Shown one piece after another: positions 46,013-54,300 of a DNA stretch of 64,000 nucleotides; the stretch's first letter is position 1, and the number at the start of each line of letters is the position of its first letter. Both the position numbers and the translations under genes were made by a program. Source of the stretch: an uncultured Desulfosarcina sp. (GTDB taxonomy: Bacteria; Desulfobacterota; Desulfobacteria; Desulfobacterales; Desulfosarcinaceae). The notes under the pieces were generated by a model, which did not search any database, was not told where the DNA came from, and saw only the letters and a program-made list of their open reading frames with translations. Where the stretch lies: assembly GCF_963668215.1 (NCBI RefSeq), contig NZ_OY764190.1:248001-312000 (forward strand), read 5' to 3'.

Positions 46013-47350
46013 ATGCGTATCATGGTCGTAGACGACGAGAGGATCATTCGCGAGTCCTTTTATCACTGGTTTCAAAAAAGCGGGCACCGGGTTTCGACGG
46101 CCGCTTCGGGAGAAGAGGCATTGAAAGAATTGGGCCGGAAGCCCAAGGACCTGCTGTTCGTGGACATCAAGATGCCGGGTATGGACGGCATCCAGTTGCT
46201 GGCGAAGGTAAAAGAGAAGTATCCGGAAACCATGGTGGTGATCATTACGGCCTACGGCTCCATCGAGTCCGCCGTCGAGGCCATGAAAATCGGGGCGACC
46301 GATTACCTGCTCAAGCCCTTCAAACCGGACCAGCTCTCTCTGGTGATGGAGAAGGTGATTCAACAGCAGAAAAAGCAGTCCGAATTCGACTATCTCAAGG
46401 GCCGCCTGGAAAAGATTACGCGCTTTGACAACATCATCGGCCAGTCCGACGCCATGACGGCCATCTTCGACATGATCACCGAAGTGGCCGGCAGCGACGC
46501 CTCGGTGCTGCTGTCCGGCGAAACCGGCACCGGCAAGGAGCTGATCGCCAAGGCCATTCACGCCAAAAGCCCGCGCGCCAATCGCCCCTTTATCGCCATC
46601 AACTGCGGGGCCATCCCCGATACCCTGCTCGAGTCCGAACTGTTCGGCCACCAGAAAGGGGCCTATACCGGCGCCAACCGGGAACGCAAAGGATTTCTGG
46701 AAGTGGTCGGCGGCGGCACCCTGTTTCTCGACGAGGTCGGAGAGATCAGCACCAAGATGCAGGTGGACCTCTTACGGGTCCTGGAAGAAAAATCAATCGT
46801 CCGGGTGGGCAGCCGGCAGCCGGTGTCGGTGGACTTCCGCCTCATCACGGCAACCAGCCGCGACCTGGAAGAAAGGATTCGAAGCGGAGAATTCAGGGAG
46901 GATTTCTACTATCGGATTCATGTCATTCAGATGGACATTCCGCCGCTGCGCGCACGCAGGGAGGACATCAAGCTGCTGGCGGCCCATTTTCTGAAAAAGT
47001 TCTGCCACGAAACCACCAAACGGGTGGACCGCATCTCCCCCGGCGCCTACCGGATTCTGGAAACCTACGATTGGCCGGGCAATGTCCGCGAACTGGAAAA
47101 CGCCATCGAACGTGCCATGGTGCTTTCCCGATCACGGATCCTGGAAGAATCGGATTTCGTCTTTCTCCAGCCGCCGGCAACAGCGCCGCCGGCCGATCCC
47201 TCTCTACGCGAGATGGAAAAATATCACATCCGCAAAATTCTCGGCCAGCATGGCTGGAATGTCACCCGGGCCGCCAACGCCCTGGGCATCAACCGCGTCA
47301 CCCTGCACAAAAAAATTCGGCGATACGAGTTGGAACCGGACCGGCCATGA
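46013..47350 (+). CDS. Sigma-54-dependent response regulator (NtrC/AtoC type)
   Basis: A 445-residue protein. Receiver domain with DD and phospho-acceptor LLFVDIKMPGMDG (residue of about 54) and TDYLLKPF. AAA+ domain: Walker A GETGTGKE, GAYTGA loop that contacts sigma-54, Walker B TLFLDEVGE. C-terminal Fis-type helix-turn-helix (NVTRAANALGINRVTLHKKI). GGAGG precedes the start. It is the natural partner of the Rossmann kinase upstream and a candidate activator of the two -24/-12 promoters at 49495-49509 and 50743-50757. Confidence 0.95.
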   Translation: MRIMVVDDERIIRESFYHWFQKSGHRVSTAASGEEALKELGRKPKDLLFVDIKMPGMDGIQLLAKVKEKYPETMVVIITAYGSIESAVEAMKIGATDYLLKPFKPDQLSLVMEKVIQQQKKQSEFDYLKGRLEKITRFDNIIGQSDAMTAIFDMITEVAGSDASVLLSGETGTGKELIAKAIHAKSPRANRPFIAINCGAIPDTLLESELFGHQKGAYTGANRERKGFLEVVGGGTLFLDEVGEISTKMQVDLLRVLEEKSIVRVGSRQPVSVDFRLITATSRDLEERIRSGEFREDFYYRIHVIQMDIPPLRARREDIKLLAAHFLKKFCHETTKRVDRISPGAYRILETYDWPGNVRELENAIERAMVLSRSRILEESDFVFLQPPATAPPADPSLREMEKYHIRKILGQHGWNVTRAANALGINRVTLHKKIRRYELEPDRP

Positions 47351-47922
47351 CGCAAGCCATGCCCCGCCAGCGGCCTGCACCGGTGGTCGCCGTGATCCCG
47401 TTCGGCAGCGCCCCCCTGATCGCCGCCAAGGTTCTCGCCGCCCATGTTTCCGGCTACATGGATCTCGAAGCCGAAGTGCTGCCTTCAATGGAAATCCCCC
47501 CCGCCGCCCTGGACGAAAGACGGCTGCAGTACAATGCCGCCGCCCTGATCCAGGCCATCGAAGCCATGGCCCTGGACGACTATCTTAAAATTCTGGCCCT
47601 TTTCGATGTGGACCTGTTCATTCCGCTGTTCACCCACGTTTTCGGGGAGGCCCGGCAAAACGGCCGCGTGGCCCTGATCTCCCTTTTCCGGCTGCAAACC
47701 AACCCGAAAGGGTCCTCGCCGTCCACCGAACAAGTCTTCGAGCGGGTCGCCAAGATCGGCCTGCACGAACTGGGGCACCTGCTCGATGGGCTGCACTGCG
47801 ACGACGACCGCTGTCTGATGCATTTTTGCGGCGACGTGAATGCGCTGGATCGCATCGATCTGAATTTCTGCCGCTACTGCCGCCTGGCATTGCACCGGAA
47901 GATCGGGCGGTTGACAGGTTGA
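47347..47922 (+). CDS. amzA: Archaemetzincin (peptidase family M54)
   Basis: A 191-residue protein. The active site is complete: HELGHLLDGLHC then CLMHF, and further Cys in NFCRYC, giving the M54 pattern of one catalytic and one structural zinc. These are aminopeptidase-like metalloproteases with unclear substrates. The ATG overlaps the stop of the sigma-54 regulator (ATGA), so translation is coupled and the protease belongs to the signalling operon. Confidence 0.9.
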   Translation: MTQAMPRQRPAPVVAVIPFGSAPLIAAKVLAAHVSGYMDLEAEVLPSMEIPPAALDERRLQYNAAALIQAIEAMALDDYLKILALFDVDLFIPLFTHVFGEARQNGRVALISLFRLQTNPKGSSPSTEQVFERVAKIGLHELGHLLDGLHCDDDRCLMHFCGDVNALDRIDLNFCRYCRLALHRKIGRLTG

Positions 47923-48110
47923 ATCACATTCGAAAAGGCGGTGGCTATCACCCCCACACACCGCCCCCTCAAAGAGAGCCCCAACGTTGCAAAAGCCGGA
48001 GCGATTCAGAGCCAAGGCGCCAAGGGTGCCGCCGTAGTCATCTACTGCAACTATGTAGAGAACACTTCACGGCAGTTGCAAACGATGGAATGCAGCCCGA
48101 AGAGACCAAA
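47923..48110. other. Gap before MITE-like copy B
   Basis: No gene with a ribosome-binding site and recognisable protein. The whole interval 47923-48508 is filled further on by the MITE-like element, a palindrome and a heptamer array. Confidence 0.4.
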
Positions 48111-48291
48111 TGAACGTCGAACATCGAACGTCCAACTTCGAATTTCGAATAAGGCATGCTATCGTTTTGATGCGATTGAAGCCCTATTTCACAGAGGGTA
48201 CCAGCTACTGGCGATTTTTTTGACAGATTGATGAAGCGAAGCGGTCTCCGCATTCAACATTGGACGTTCGATGTTCAATGTTCGACGTTCT
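48111..48291. repeat. MITE-like inverted-repeat element, copy B
   Basis: Ends GAACGTCGAACATCGAACGT and its complement (right arm within 48262-48291). The interior is homologous to copy A (6254-6424). No coding capacity. It is the most complete member in the window at about 181 bp. Confidence 0.7.
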
Positions 48292-48362
48292 AAAATCCAT
48301 TCAGTCCCTTCGGGAAGACCACAGAGAGCAGAGCGGGCACAGAGGATTTTGGTGTCGCGTCC

Positions 48363-48508
48363 AGGGCACGGCGCGCCGTGCCCCTCCATGAAGTCATCAA
48401 TTCTGCCGGGATACACCGGGTTTGCAATTTTGCTTCCACCCGCGCACATCCCTCATCCCTCACCCATCGTCCATCGTCCCTCACTCCTCACCACCCCTCA
48501 CCCCGAAG
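48363..48508. repeat. Palindrome and CATCCCT-type heptamer array
   Basis: 48363-48386 is a relative of the GTAGGGGCAC palindrome. 48440-48500 has CATCCCT/CGTCCCT/CACTCCT heptamers ending about ten bases before the stop codon of the GcvH-like gene. Confidence 0.65.
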
Positions 48509-49450
48509 TCATCTCCGGGCGGTGTGCAGAAACCGGTCCGCCAGCGCCTCCCAACGCAGACTGCCGACGGCGCCGAAGATGTCCCTGACGGCGGAACCGC
48601 CGCTGGCGGCCAGGCCCTGGTACTCGGGCCCCATCATCGTGAGCAGTTTGCTGTTTTCCTGCTCCATCCACTGGCAGCTCTCCTGGCCGAAGTACAGGCG
48701 CTTGAGGTTGCGTTTGGGGATGTCCGGATCGACGATGAACAGCCATCCGCTTCCATAGGGGTCCTCGTTTACCAGTTCGGGATGCTTGCGTGCCGGGTGG
48801 TTGACCGCCAGGACTGTGCCCGAAACCGGGGAAAGCACCGCCGCCTGGTGATCCTCCCGCCCGAAGGTCCAACCGACCTGGTCCTGCTGGACACCGGCCC
48901 CTAAGGGCGGAAGCTCCATGCGGGTCAGGCTGCCGAACACGCAGGCGGCAAAATCGTCCAGTCCGATCCGGACGCGTCCGCCATGCTCGAAACGGGCCCA
49001 GCTGTGGCCCATGTGGTAGTAGTAGGCATCGGCCATTTTAAACCCGGCCACATCCTTGACGACCGGGGTGCCGATGTCGGCCGCCAGATCCATCTCGTCC
49101 AGCATCTGGTCGAAGGCGCAATGGTAGCACTCGTAATTGTTGGGACAAATTTTGGGCGCCTGGATGCGGCCGGTCAACGCATGGCGGCATGGACGGCTGG
49201 CGCCGTCGTAGCGTTCGACAAGATGCTCGATCCACTTGGGCGCCACCTTGCGGCTGTCCACGGCGGAATCGATCTGCATGGCCCGGCGAATGGCCTTGTT
49301 GAACGTGCAGGTATTGCAGTCGAACGCGTTGTCGCAGATGCGATAATTGATGACCCCGGCCTTCATCCAGATACATTGGTCCTCCAGGATATTGAAGCCG
49401 ACCACGCGCTTTTTCGGTGAAACGGTCTTTTTGTTTCTGTTGGCGTTCAT
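48509..49450 (-). CDS. GcvH-like (lipoyl-domain) protein lacking the lipoyl lysine
   Basis: A 313-residue protein from the ATG with AAGGAGG seven bases upstream. The N-terminal half has two similar Cys motifs, CDNAFDCNTCTFNKAIR and CPNNYECYHCAFDQML. The C-terminal half is a GcvH fold (GHSWARFEHGGRVRIGLDDF; LSPVSGTVLAVN; DPYGSGWLF). Where GcvH has ESVKAAS, this reads GREDHQAAVLSPVSG, with no lysine in the hairpin, so it should not be lipoylated there. GcvH-like proteins accompany Hdr-like complexes in sulfur metabolism. It has its own -24/-12 promoter. Confidence 0.85.
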   Translation of the reverse strand: MNANRNKKTVSPKKRVVGFNILEDQCIWMKAGVINYRICDNAFDCNTCTFNKAIRRAMQIDSAVDSRKVAPKWIEHLVERYDGASRPCRHALTGRIQAPKICPNNYECYHCAFDQMLDEMDLAADIGTPVVKDVAGFKMADAYYYHMGHSWARFEHGGRVRIGLDDFAACVFGSLTRMELPPLGAGVQQDQVGWTFGREDHQAAVLSPVSGTVLAVNHPARKHPELVNEDPYGSGWLFIVDPDIPKRNLKRLYFGQESCQWMEQENSKLLTMMGPEYQGLAASGGSAVRDIFGAVGSLRWEALADRFLHTARR

Positions 49451-49494
49451 GGCATTGCCTCCTTGCTCTTGGATGGTAATTGTCCATACGAAGA

Positions 49495-49509
49495 GCAAGG
49501 CGCCTGCCA
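49495..49509 (-). promoter_or_regulatory. Sigma-54 promoter of the GcvH-like gene
   Basis: Minus-strand TGGCAGGCGCCTTGC: GG and GC are exactly 12 apart and only one base differs from TGGCACG-N4-TTGC. The predicted transcript start, near 49483, leaves a 33-nt leader with AAGGAGG before the ATG at 49450. Confidence 0.75.
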
Positions 49510-49680
49510 GCCTGAAAATGGCGCTGAAAAAACCGTTTTCGTTCCGATTCCGGTACCCTTTTTTCCATCACGGCAGTGTCTTAAAAACCGTGCATGCCGT
49601 TGCGTTTTTCACTTTTCACTGACACAGATATGTTTTATTATTAGTAGGTTGCTGAAGACATGAAAGGTTGTGGAAATATC

Positions 49681-49696
49681 CGCTTTCATGAAAGCG
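49681..49696. promoter_or_regulatory. 16-bp perfect palindrome, candidate activator site
   Basis: CGCTTTCATGAAAGCG, with an extra half-site CATGAAAG at 49659-49666. It lies about 190 bp upstream of the GcvH-like sigma-54 promoter, a usual distance for an NtrC-type binding site. It is an inference from position and symmetry. The rest of 49510-50053 holds only repeats. Confidence 0.35.
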
Positions 49697-49916
49697 ACAC
49701 CGCATGAGGCATTTTGTTTCCATGGGACGGTGTTGCCGCCGGTGGGAAACGGCGCAGTTGCCATCCCCGACCAAAACGATTAAAATATTTACAGGAAAGC
49801 GGCCCCATCCGGAAATATTGAAAATTTTTTATACAATACCGCCAGGTTATAGAGTGTAGCCAATTGCATCGGTAGCAGCAAGGATTGTAGCCATATTAAG
49901 CGGCTTTTACGCTAAC

Positions 49917-49974
49917 CTTAATCAGGCGATTGTCGAGCTTGCCGCAGTAGGGGCGACCGGCCGGTCGCCCTTAC
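49917..49974. repeat. Dispersed 31-bp repeat (copy 3, reversed) and 28-bp palindrome
   Basis: 49917-49948 is the reverse complement of the CAAGCTCGACAATCGCC repeat. 49947-49974 is a near-perfect palindrome starting GTAGGGGCGACC, related to 43973-44000. The two abut exactly. Confidence 0.6.
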
Positions 49975-50053
49975 GTTCAGCTACCGAAATAGCCTTCATC
50001 TATTTTTCGAAAAGACGAAACGCCTGTTTTACGTTTATCCGAGGTCATCCCAT

Positions 50054-50551
50054 TTGAAAAAAAACAACCATCCCCAAGTTGATCCCAGCCTGCCCGAAAT
50101 CGTCATCCCCAGAGAGAACGCCGTCTTCTGGATGGACGAACGGGGCCGCTGGCAAAACCGCCATGGCCGCTTCGAACATAAACGCATCATCGACCATTTC
50201 AACCGTTCCATCCGGTGCGACAGCGGGGGCTACTACGTCACCCAGGAGCGCAACGGGTTTTGCGAAAAAGTCTATTTCCGCTACGTCGACACCCCGCTTT
50301 TCGTCTTTCGCGTCCTTGCCGGCGACCCTATGGATCTGGAACTCAACACCGGTGAAATCGTGCCGCTGGAACCGGAGCGGTTGTTTACCCATCGGGACCA
50401 GCTTTATCAGCGCCATGGAACAGGGTGCCTCAAATTCACCGATCGGACCCTGATGGCCATGGCCCCTTGCCTGGTCGAGACGCCCGAGGGCCTCTGCCTG
50501 CGCATCGATGCGGGCACCTTTCCGATTCCCGATCTGCCCAACCTTCCCTGA
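50054..50551 (+). CDS. Hypothetical protein resembling DUF1285
   Basis: A 165-residue soluble protein, start TTG (50054) with GAGG upstream. The pattern WMDERGRWQNRHGRFEHKR, then GGYYVTQERN and VYFRYVDTPLFVFRV, recalls DUF1285, but I cannot confirm it. The function of that family is unknown. It is plus-strand, upstream of the Hdr operon promoter. Confidence 0.6.
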   Translation: MKKNNHPQVDPSLPEIVIPRENAVFWMDERGRWQNRHGRFEHKRIIDHFNRSIRCDSGGYYVTQERNGFCEKVYFRYVDTPLFVFRVLAGDPMDLELNTGEIVPLEPERLFTHRDQLYQRHGTGCLKFTDRTLMAMAPCLVETPEGLCLRIDAGTFPIPDLPNLP

Positions 50552-50572
50552 TGCAACTCTTTCAGGAGAATG

Positions 50573-50700
50573 GATGCAACAATATAATACATATTTATAT
50601 TTATATTCTTATCAGTTAAATAACTTTTTGCACCATTTGTTGCATTTGTTGCAGGCGTTTCCTGTTGCATCTTGTATTGCAATCGTGTCAAAAATCTGAA
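50573..50700 (+). promoter_or_regulatory. AT-rich region with GTTGCAT repeats upstream of the hdr promoter
   Basis: ATGCAAC near 50573 and several TGTTGCA(T) copies at about 50635-50670 flank a very AT-rich stretch containing TATCAGTTAA, one mismatch from an IHF-like site. It has the look of an enhancer plus IHF site for the sigma-54 promoter at 50743. Low confidence. Confidence 0.3.
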
Positions 50701-50742
50701 TATTCTTCATCGTTTCAAACTGTTACCTCGTTCTGTGGGCGA

Positions 50743-50757
50743 TGGCACATTCGGTGC
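50743..50757 (+). promoter_or_regulatory. Sigma-54 promoter of the rec-hdr operon
   Basis: TGGCACATTCGGTGC has GG and GC 12 apart and differs from TGGCACG-N4-TTGC at two places. Transcription would start near 50769, so any start codon before that (for example at 50742) cannot be used. The first well-spaced start after it is GTG at 50886. Confidence 0.65.
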
Positions 50758-50885
50758 TTGGAAAGATGCATACAAAACGGCCATTTTATCCGTTCATCCA
50801 AGGCCCTGACCGGCGCGGATCGATTCCGGATCTTGCCGAACAGGGGATCGCAGTTGATCAAAACGGTGCATGGAGGCTTTCGCCG

Positions 50886-51302
50886 GTGGCATCGCAACCC
50901 CCCGCCAAAACCATTCTCGTGGTGGAAGACGAACCGGACATGAGCATCTTTTTGTCCAACCTGCTCAGCGCCAACGGGTTTTGTCCGATCTGTGCGACCT
51001 CGAAAGAAGACGGGCTCAAAAAAGCGAAAGACGCCTGCCCCGACCTGATCATCATGAACGCCATGCTGCCCGGCGAGTCGGGCATCCGCTTCTACCAGAT
51101 TTTACGAACCAGCGACCACCTGTGTCATATCCCGGTAATCATGCTTTCCACCCTGGACTCGAGCACCTTCTACCGCTGTCCGGGAGCCAAGCGGTCACTC
51201 ACGGGCCGGCCGATTCCCGAAGCCGAGGCCTACCTGCAGAAACCGCCGGAAGCCGAGGAACTGCTGGGAATCGTCAACCGGCTTTGTATGGGGAAGTGTT
51301 AA
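50886..51302 (+). CDS. Stand-alone receiver-domain protein with Asn at the phospho-acceptor site
   Basis: A 138-residue protein from GTG at 50886 with GGAGG nine bases upstream. A longer frame from 50742 begins inside the sigma-54 promoter, so I rejected it. Receiver features: ILVVEDEPD (acidic pocket), switch Ser/Thr in VIMLST and AYLQKPPE (Lys). The usual phospho-acceptor is Asn: PDLIIMNAMLPGESG. It therefore cannot take the normal phosphate and may act as a constitutive or ligand-gated adaptor. It is the first gene of the hdr operon, 25 bp before hdrA-1. Confidence 0.8.
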   Translation: MASQPPAKTILVVEDEPDMSIFLSNLLSANGFCPICATSKEDGLKKAKDACPDLIIMNAMLPGESGIRFYQILRTSDHLCHIPVIMLSTLDSSTFYRCPGAKRSLTGRPIPEAEAYLQKPPEAEELLGIVNRLCMGKC

Positions 51303-51327
51303 GTTTTTATCTTCAGGGAGCCATCGT

Positions 51328-54300
51328 ATGACCATCAAAATCGGATTCTACATCTGCCATTGCGGAATCAACATCGCCCACAAGGTCCGGGTCACCGAGG
51401 TGGCCGACTTCGCCCGCGGCCTGAAAAACGTCGTCGTCTCCCGCGATTACAAATTCATGTGCTCCGATCCCGGCCAGGAGATGATCGAGGAGGATATCCG
51501 CACTTACGGCCTCAACCGCGTCGTGGTGGCCTCCTGCTCGCCCCGCCTGCACGAAAAGACCTTCCAGGGCGCCTGCCAGCGGGCGGGCCTGAATCCCTAC
51601 CTTTTTCAGATGGCCTCGGTGCGCGAACAGGTTTCCTGGGTCACCAAAGATGAAGACGAGGCCACCCGCAAGGCCAAGACCCTGGCCGCCGGCGCCATCA
51701 ACCGGGTCAATTTTCACCAGATGCTGGAAACGCGCACCGTGGATGTCCACCCCGATGTGATGGTGGTGGGCGGCGGCATCGCCGGCATGCAGGCGGCCCT
51801 GGACATCGGCAACGCCGGCCTCACGGTCTACCTGGTCGAGCGCCAGACCACCGTGGGCGGCCACATGCTCCAGTTCGACAAAACCTTTCCCACCCTGGAC
51901 TGCGCGGCCTGCATCGGCACGCCCAAGATGGTGGAGGTGGCCCAGAATCCCAACATCAAACTGCTCACCTACAGCGAAGTCACCGATGTGTCCGGCTACA
52001 TCGGCAACTACCAGGTCACCGTCAAACGCAAACCCCGCTACATCAAAGAAGGCGTCTGCACCGGCTGCGGCGAGTGCGCCAAGGTGTGTCCGGTTTCCCT
52101 GCCCAGCGAATGGGACGAGGGGCTGATCGACCGCAAGGCCATCTTCCGGGCCTTTCCCCAGGCCGTGCCCATCACCTTTACCATCGACAAAAAAGACCGC
52201 GCGCCGTGCACCACCACCTGTCCGGCGGGCATCAACGTCCAGGGATACGTGCAGCTGATCGGACAGGGGAAATACCTGGAAGCCGTGAAGCTGATCCTCC
52301 AGCGGCTGCCCCTTCCCGGCGTGCTGGGCCGGGTCTGCCCCCATCCCTGTGAGGGGCAGTGCCGGCGGGCGGAAGTGGACGCCCCGGTGGCCATCCGCGA
52401 CCTGAAGCGCTTTGCCGCCGACCAGGTAAAACCGGAGGACCTGCCCGTTGCCGCCATCGAGGACCGCCCCGGCAAGGTGGCCGTGGTCGGCTCCGGCCCC
52501 GCCGGCCTGACCGTGGCCTGGGACCTGCGGCTGAAGGGCTGGCAGGTCACCCTCTTCGAGGCCCTGCCCGTTCTCGGTGGCATGCTGCGGGTGGGCATTC
52601 CGGACTATCGCCTGCCCCCGGACATTCTGGACCGGGAGATCGATTACCTGCTGCGCCACGGCATCGAATCGAAAACCGGCATGCGCCTGGGCGAGGATTT
52701 CAGCCTGGCAGATCTTTCCGATCAGGGATACCAGGCGGTTTTTCTGGCCATCGGCGCCCATGCGGCCATGAACCTGGGCATCCCCGGCGAAGAAACCGCC
52801 GAGGGGGTGCTCGACGCCATCGCCTTTTTGCGGGATGTCAACCTCGGCGACCGCCAATGCCCCGGCCAAAAGGTCGTGGTCGTGGGCGGCGGCAACGTGG
52901 CCATCGATGCCGCCCGCACGGCCAAACGCCTGGGGGCCGAAACCGTCACCGTGGTCTACCGCCGTTCGGAGCAGGAGATGCCGGCTTACGGTGAAGAGGT
53001 CGAAGGTGCCAGAGAAGAGGGCATCCAGTTCGCCACCCTGGCCGCACCGGTGGGCATCCGGGCTGAAAACGACCGCGTGGTCGGCTTCGAATGCATTCGC
53101 ACCGAACTCGGCCCTCCGGACGACTCCGGCCGCAGGCGCCCGGTGCCGGTGCAGGGTTCCGAATTCGTGATCGACTGCGATGCGGTCATTCCGGCCATCG
53201 GCCAGAAAACCGACGTGGCCTGGACCCGGCAGGCGCCCGATCTTGATCTCACCGCCCGCAACACCTTTGCCGTTCACCCGCAGACCATGCAGACCAGCCT
53301 GCCCCACGTATTCGCCGCCGGCGATGCGGTCAGCGGACCGGCCACGGTGATCGAGGCGGTGGCCGCCGGCCATCGGGCCGCCGAGGCCATGCACCGCTAT
53401 CTGCAGGGCGAAGATCTTGCGAACGGGGATTCGGTCCTGGCGGAGCGCCCGGCCCCGGGAAACGACTGGGCCGTTATCCCCGAAGACACGCCCCCGCTGC
53501 CGCGGGTGCGGCCCGGCCACCTGGAGATCGCGGCCCGCTCCGCGAGCTTCGACGAAGTGGAGGCCTGCATGGACGAGGCCGACGCCCGCAAAGAGGCCTC
53601 CCGCTGCCTGAACTGCGGGGTGTGCAGCGAATGCATGGCCTGCGTGTCGGTGTGCGAAGCCAAGGCCATCGACCACACCATGACCGCCGTCGAAGAGACC
53701 CTTGAAGTGGGCAGCATCATCCTGGCCACGGGATACGATCTTCTGGATCCCGGCCCCATGCAGCCGTTTGGCTACGACCGCTATCCCAACGTGTTCACCA
53801 GCCTGGAGTTCGAGCGCCTGAGCAATGCCACCGGGCCCACCGGCGGACAGATTCTCATCCGGGACGAAAACGGGGCCTTTACCCGGCCGCCGGAAAGCGT
53901 GGCCCTGGTCCACTGCGTGGGCAGCCGGGATGTGAACTACCATCCCTACTGCTCGCGGGTCTGCTGCATGTATGCCTTAAAGTACAGCCACCTGATCAAG
54001 GAGAAAGTCGGCCACCACACCCCGGTTTACGATTTTTATATCGACCAGCGCTGCTTCGGAAAAGGCTATGAGGAATTCTACCGCCGCTGCCAGGAGGAAG
54101 GTACGGTCTTCATCCGCGGCAAGGTGGCCGAAATCACCGACCAGGCCGAATCCGAGGCGGAATCCGGCCGGCTGATCTGCCTGGCCGAGGACACCCTGCT
54201 GGGCGAGCGGCTGCGGGTGCCGGTGGACATGGTGGTGCTGTGCAGCGCCATGGAGGCCCGGGCCGACGCCGTGGAGGTGGGGCGCATTTTCGGGGTCAAT

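Noticed and set aside
51313..53943. Open frame of 876 codons on the minus strand opposite hdrA-1, and a similar 1171-codon frame at 56547-60062
   Set aside because: Both mirror the codon bias of the HdrA genes, show no domain, no start signal and low-complexity composition.
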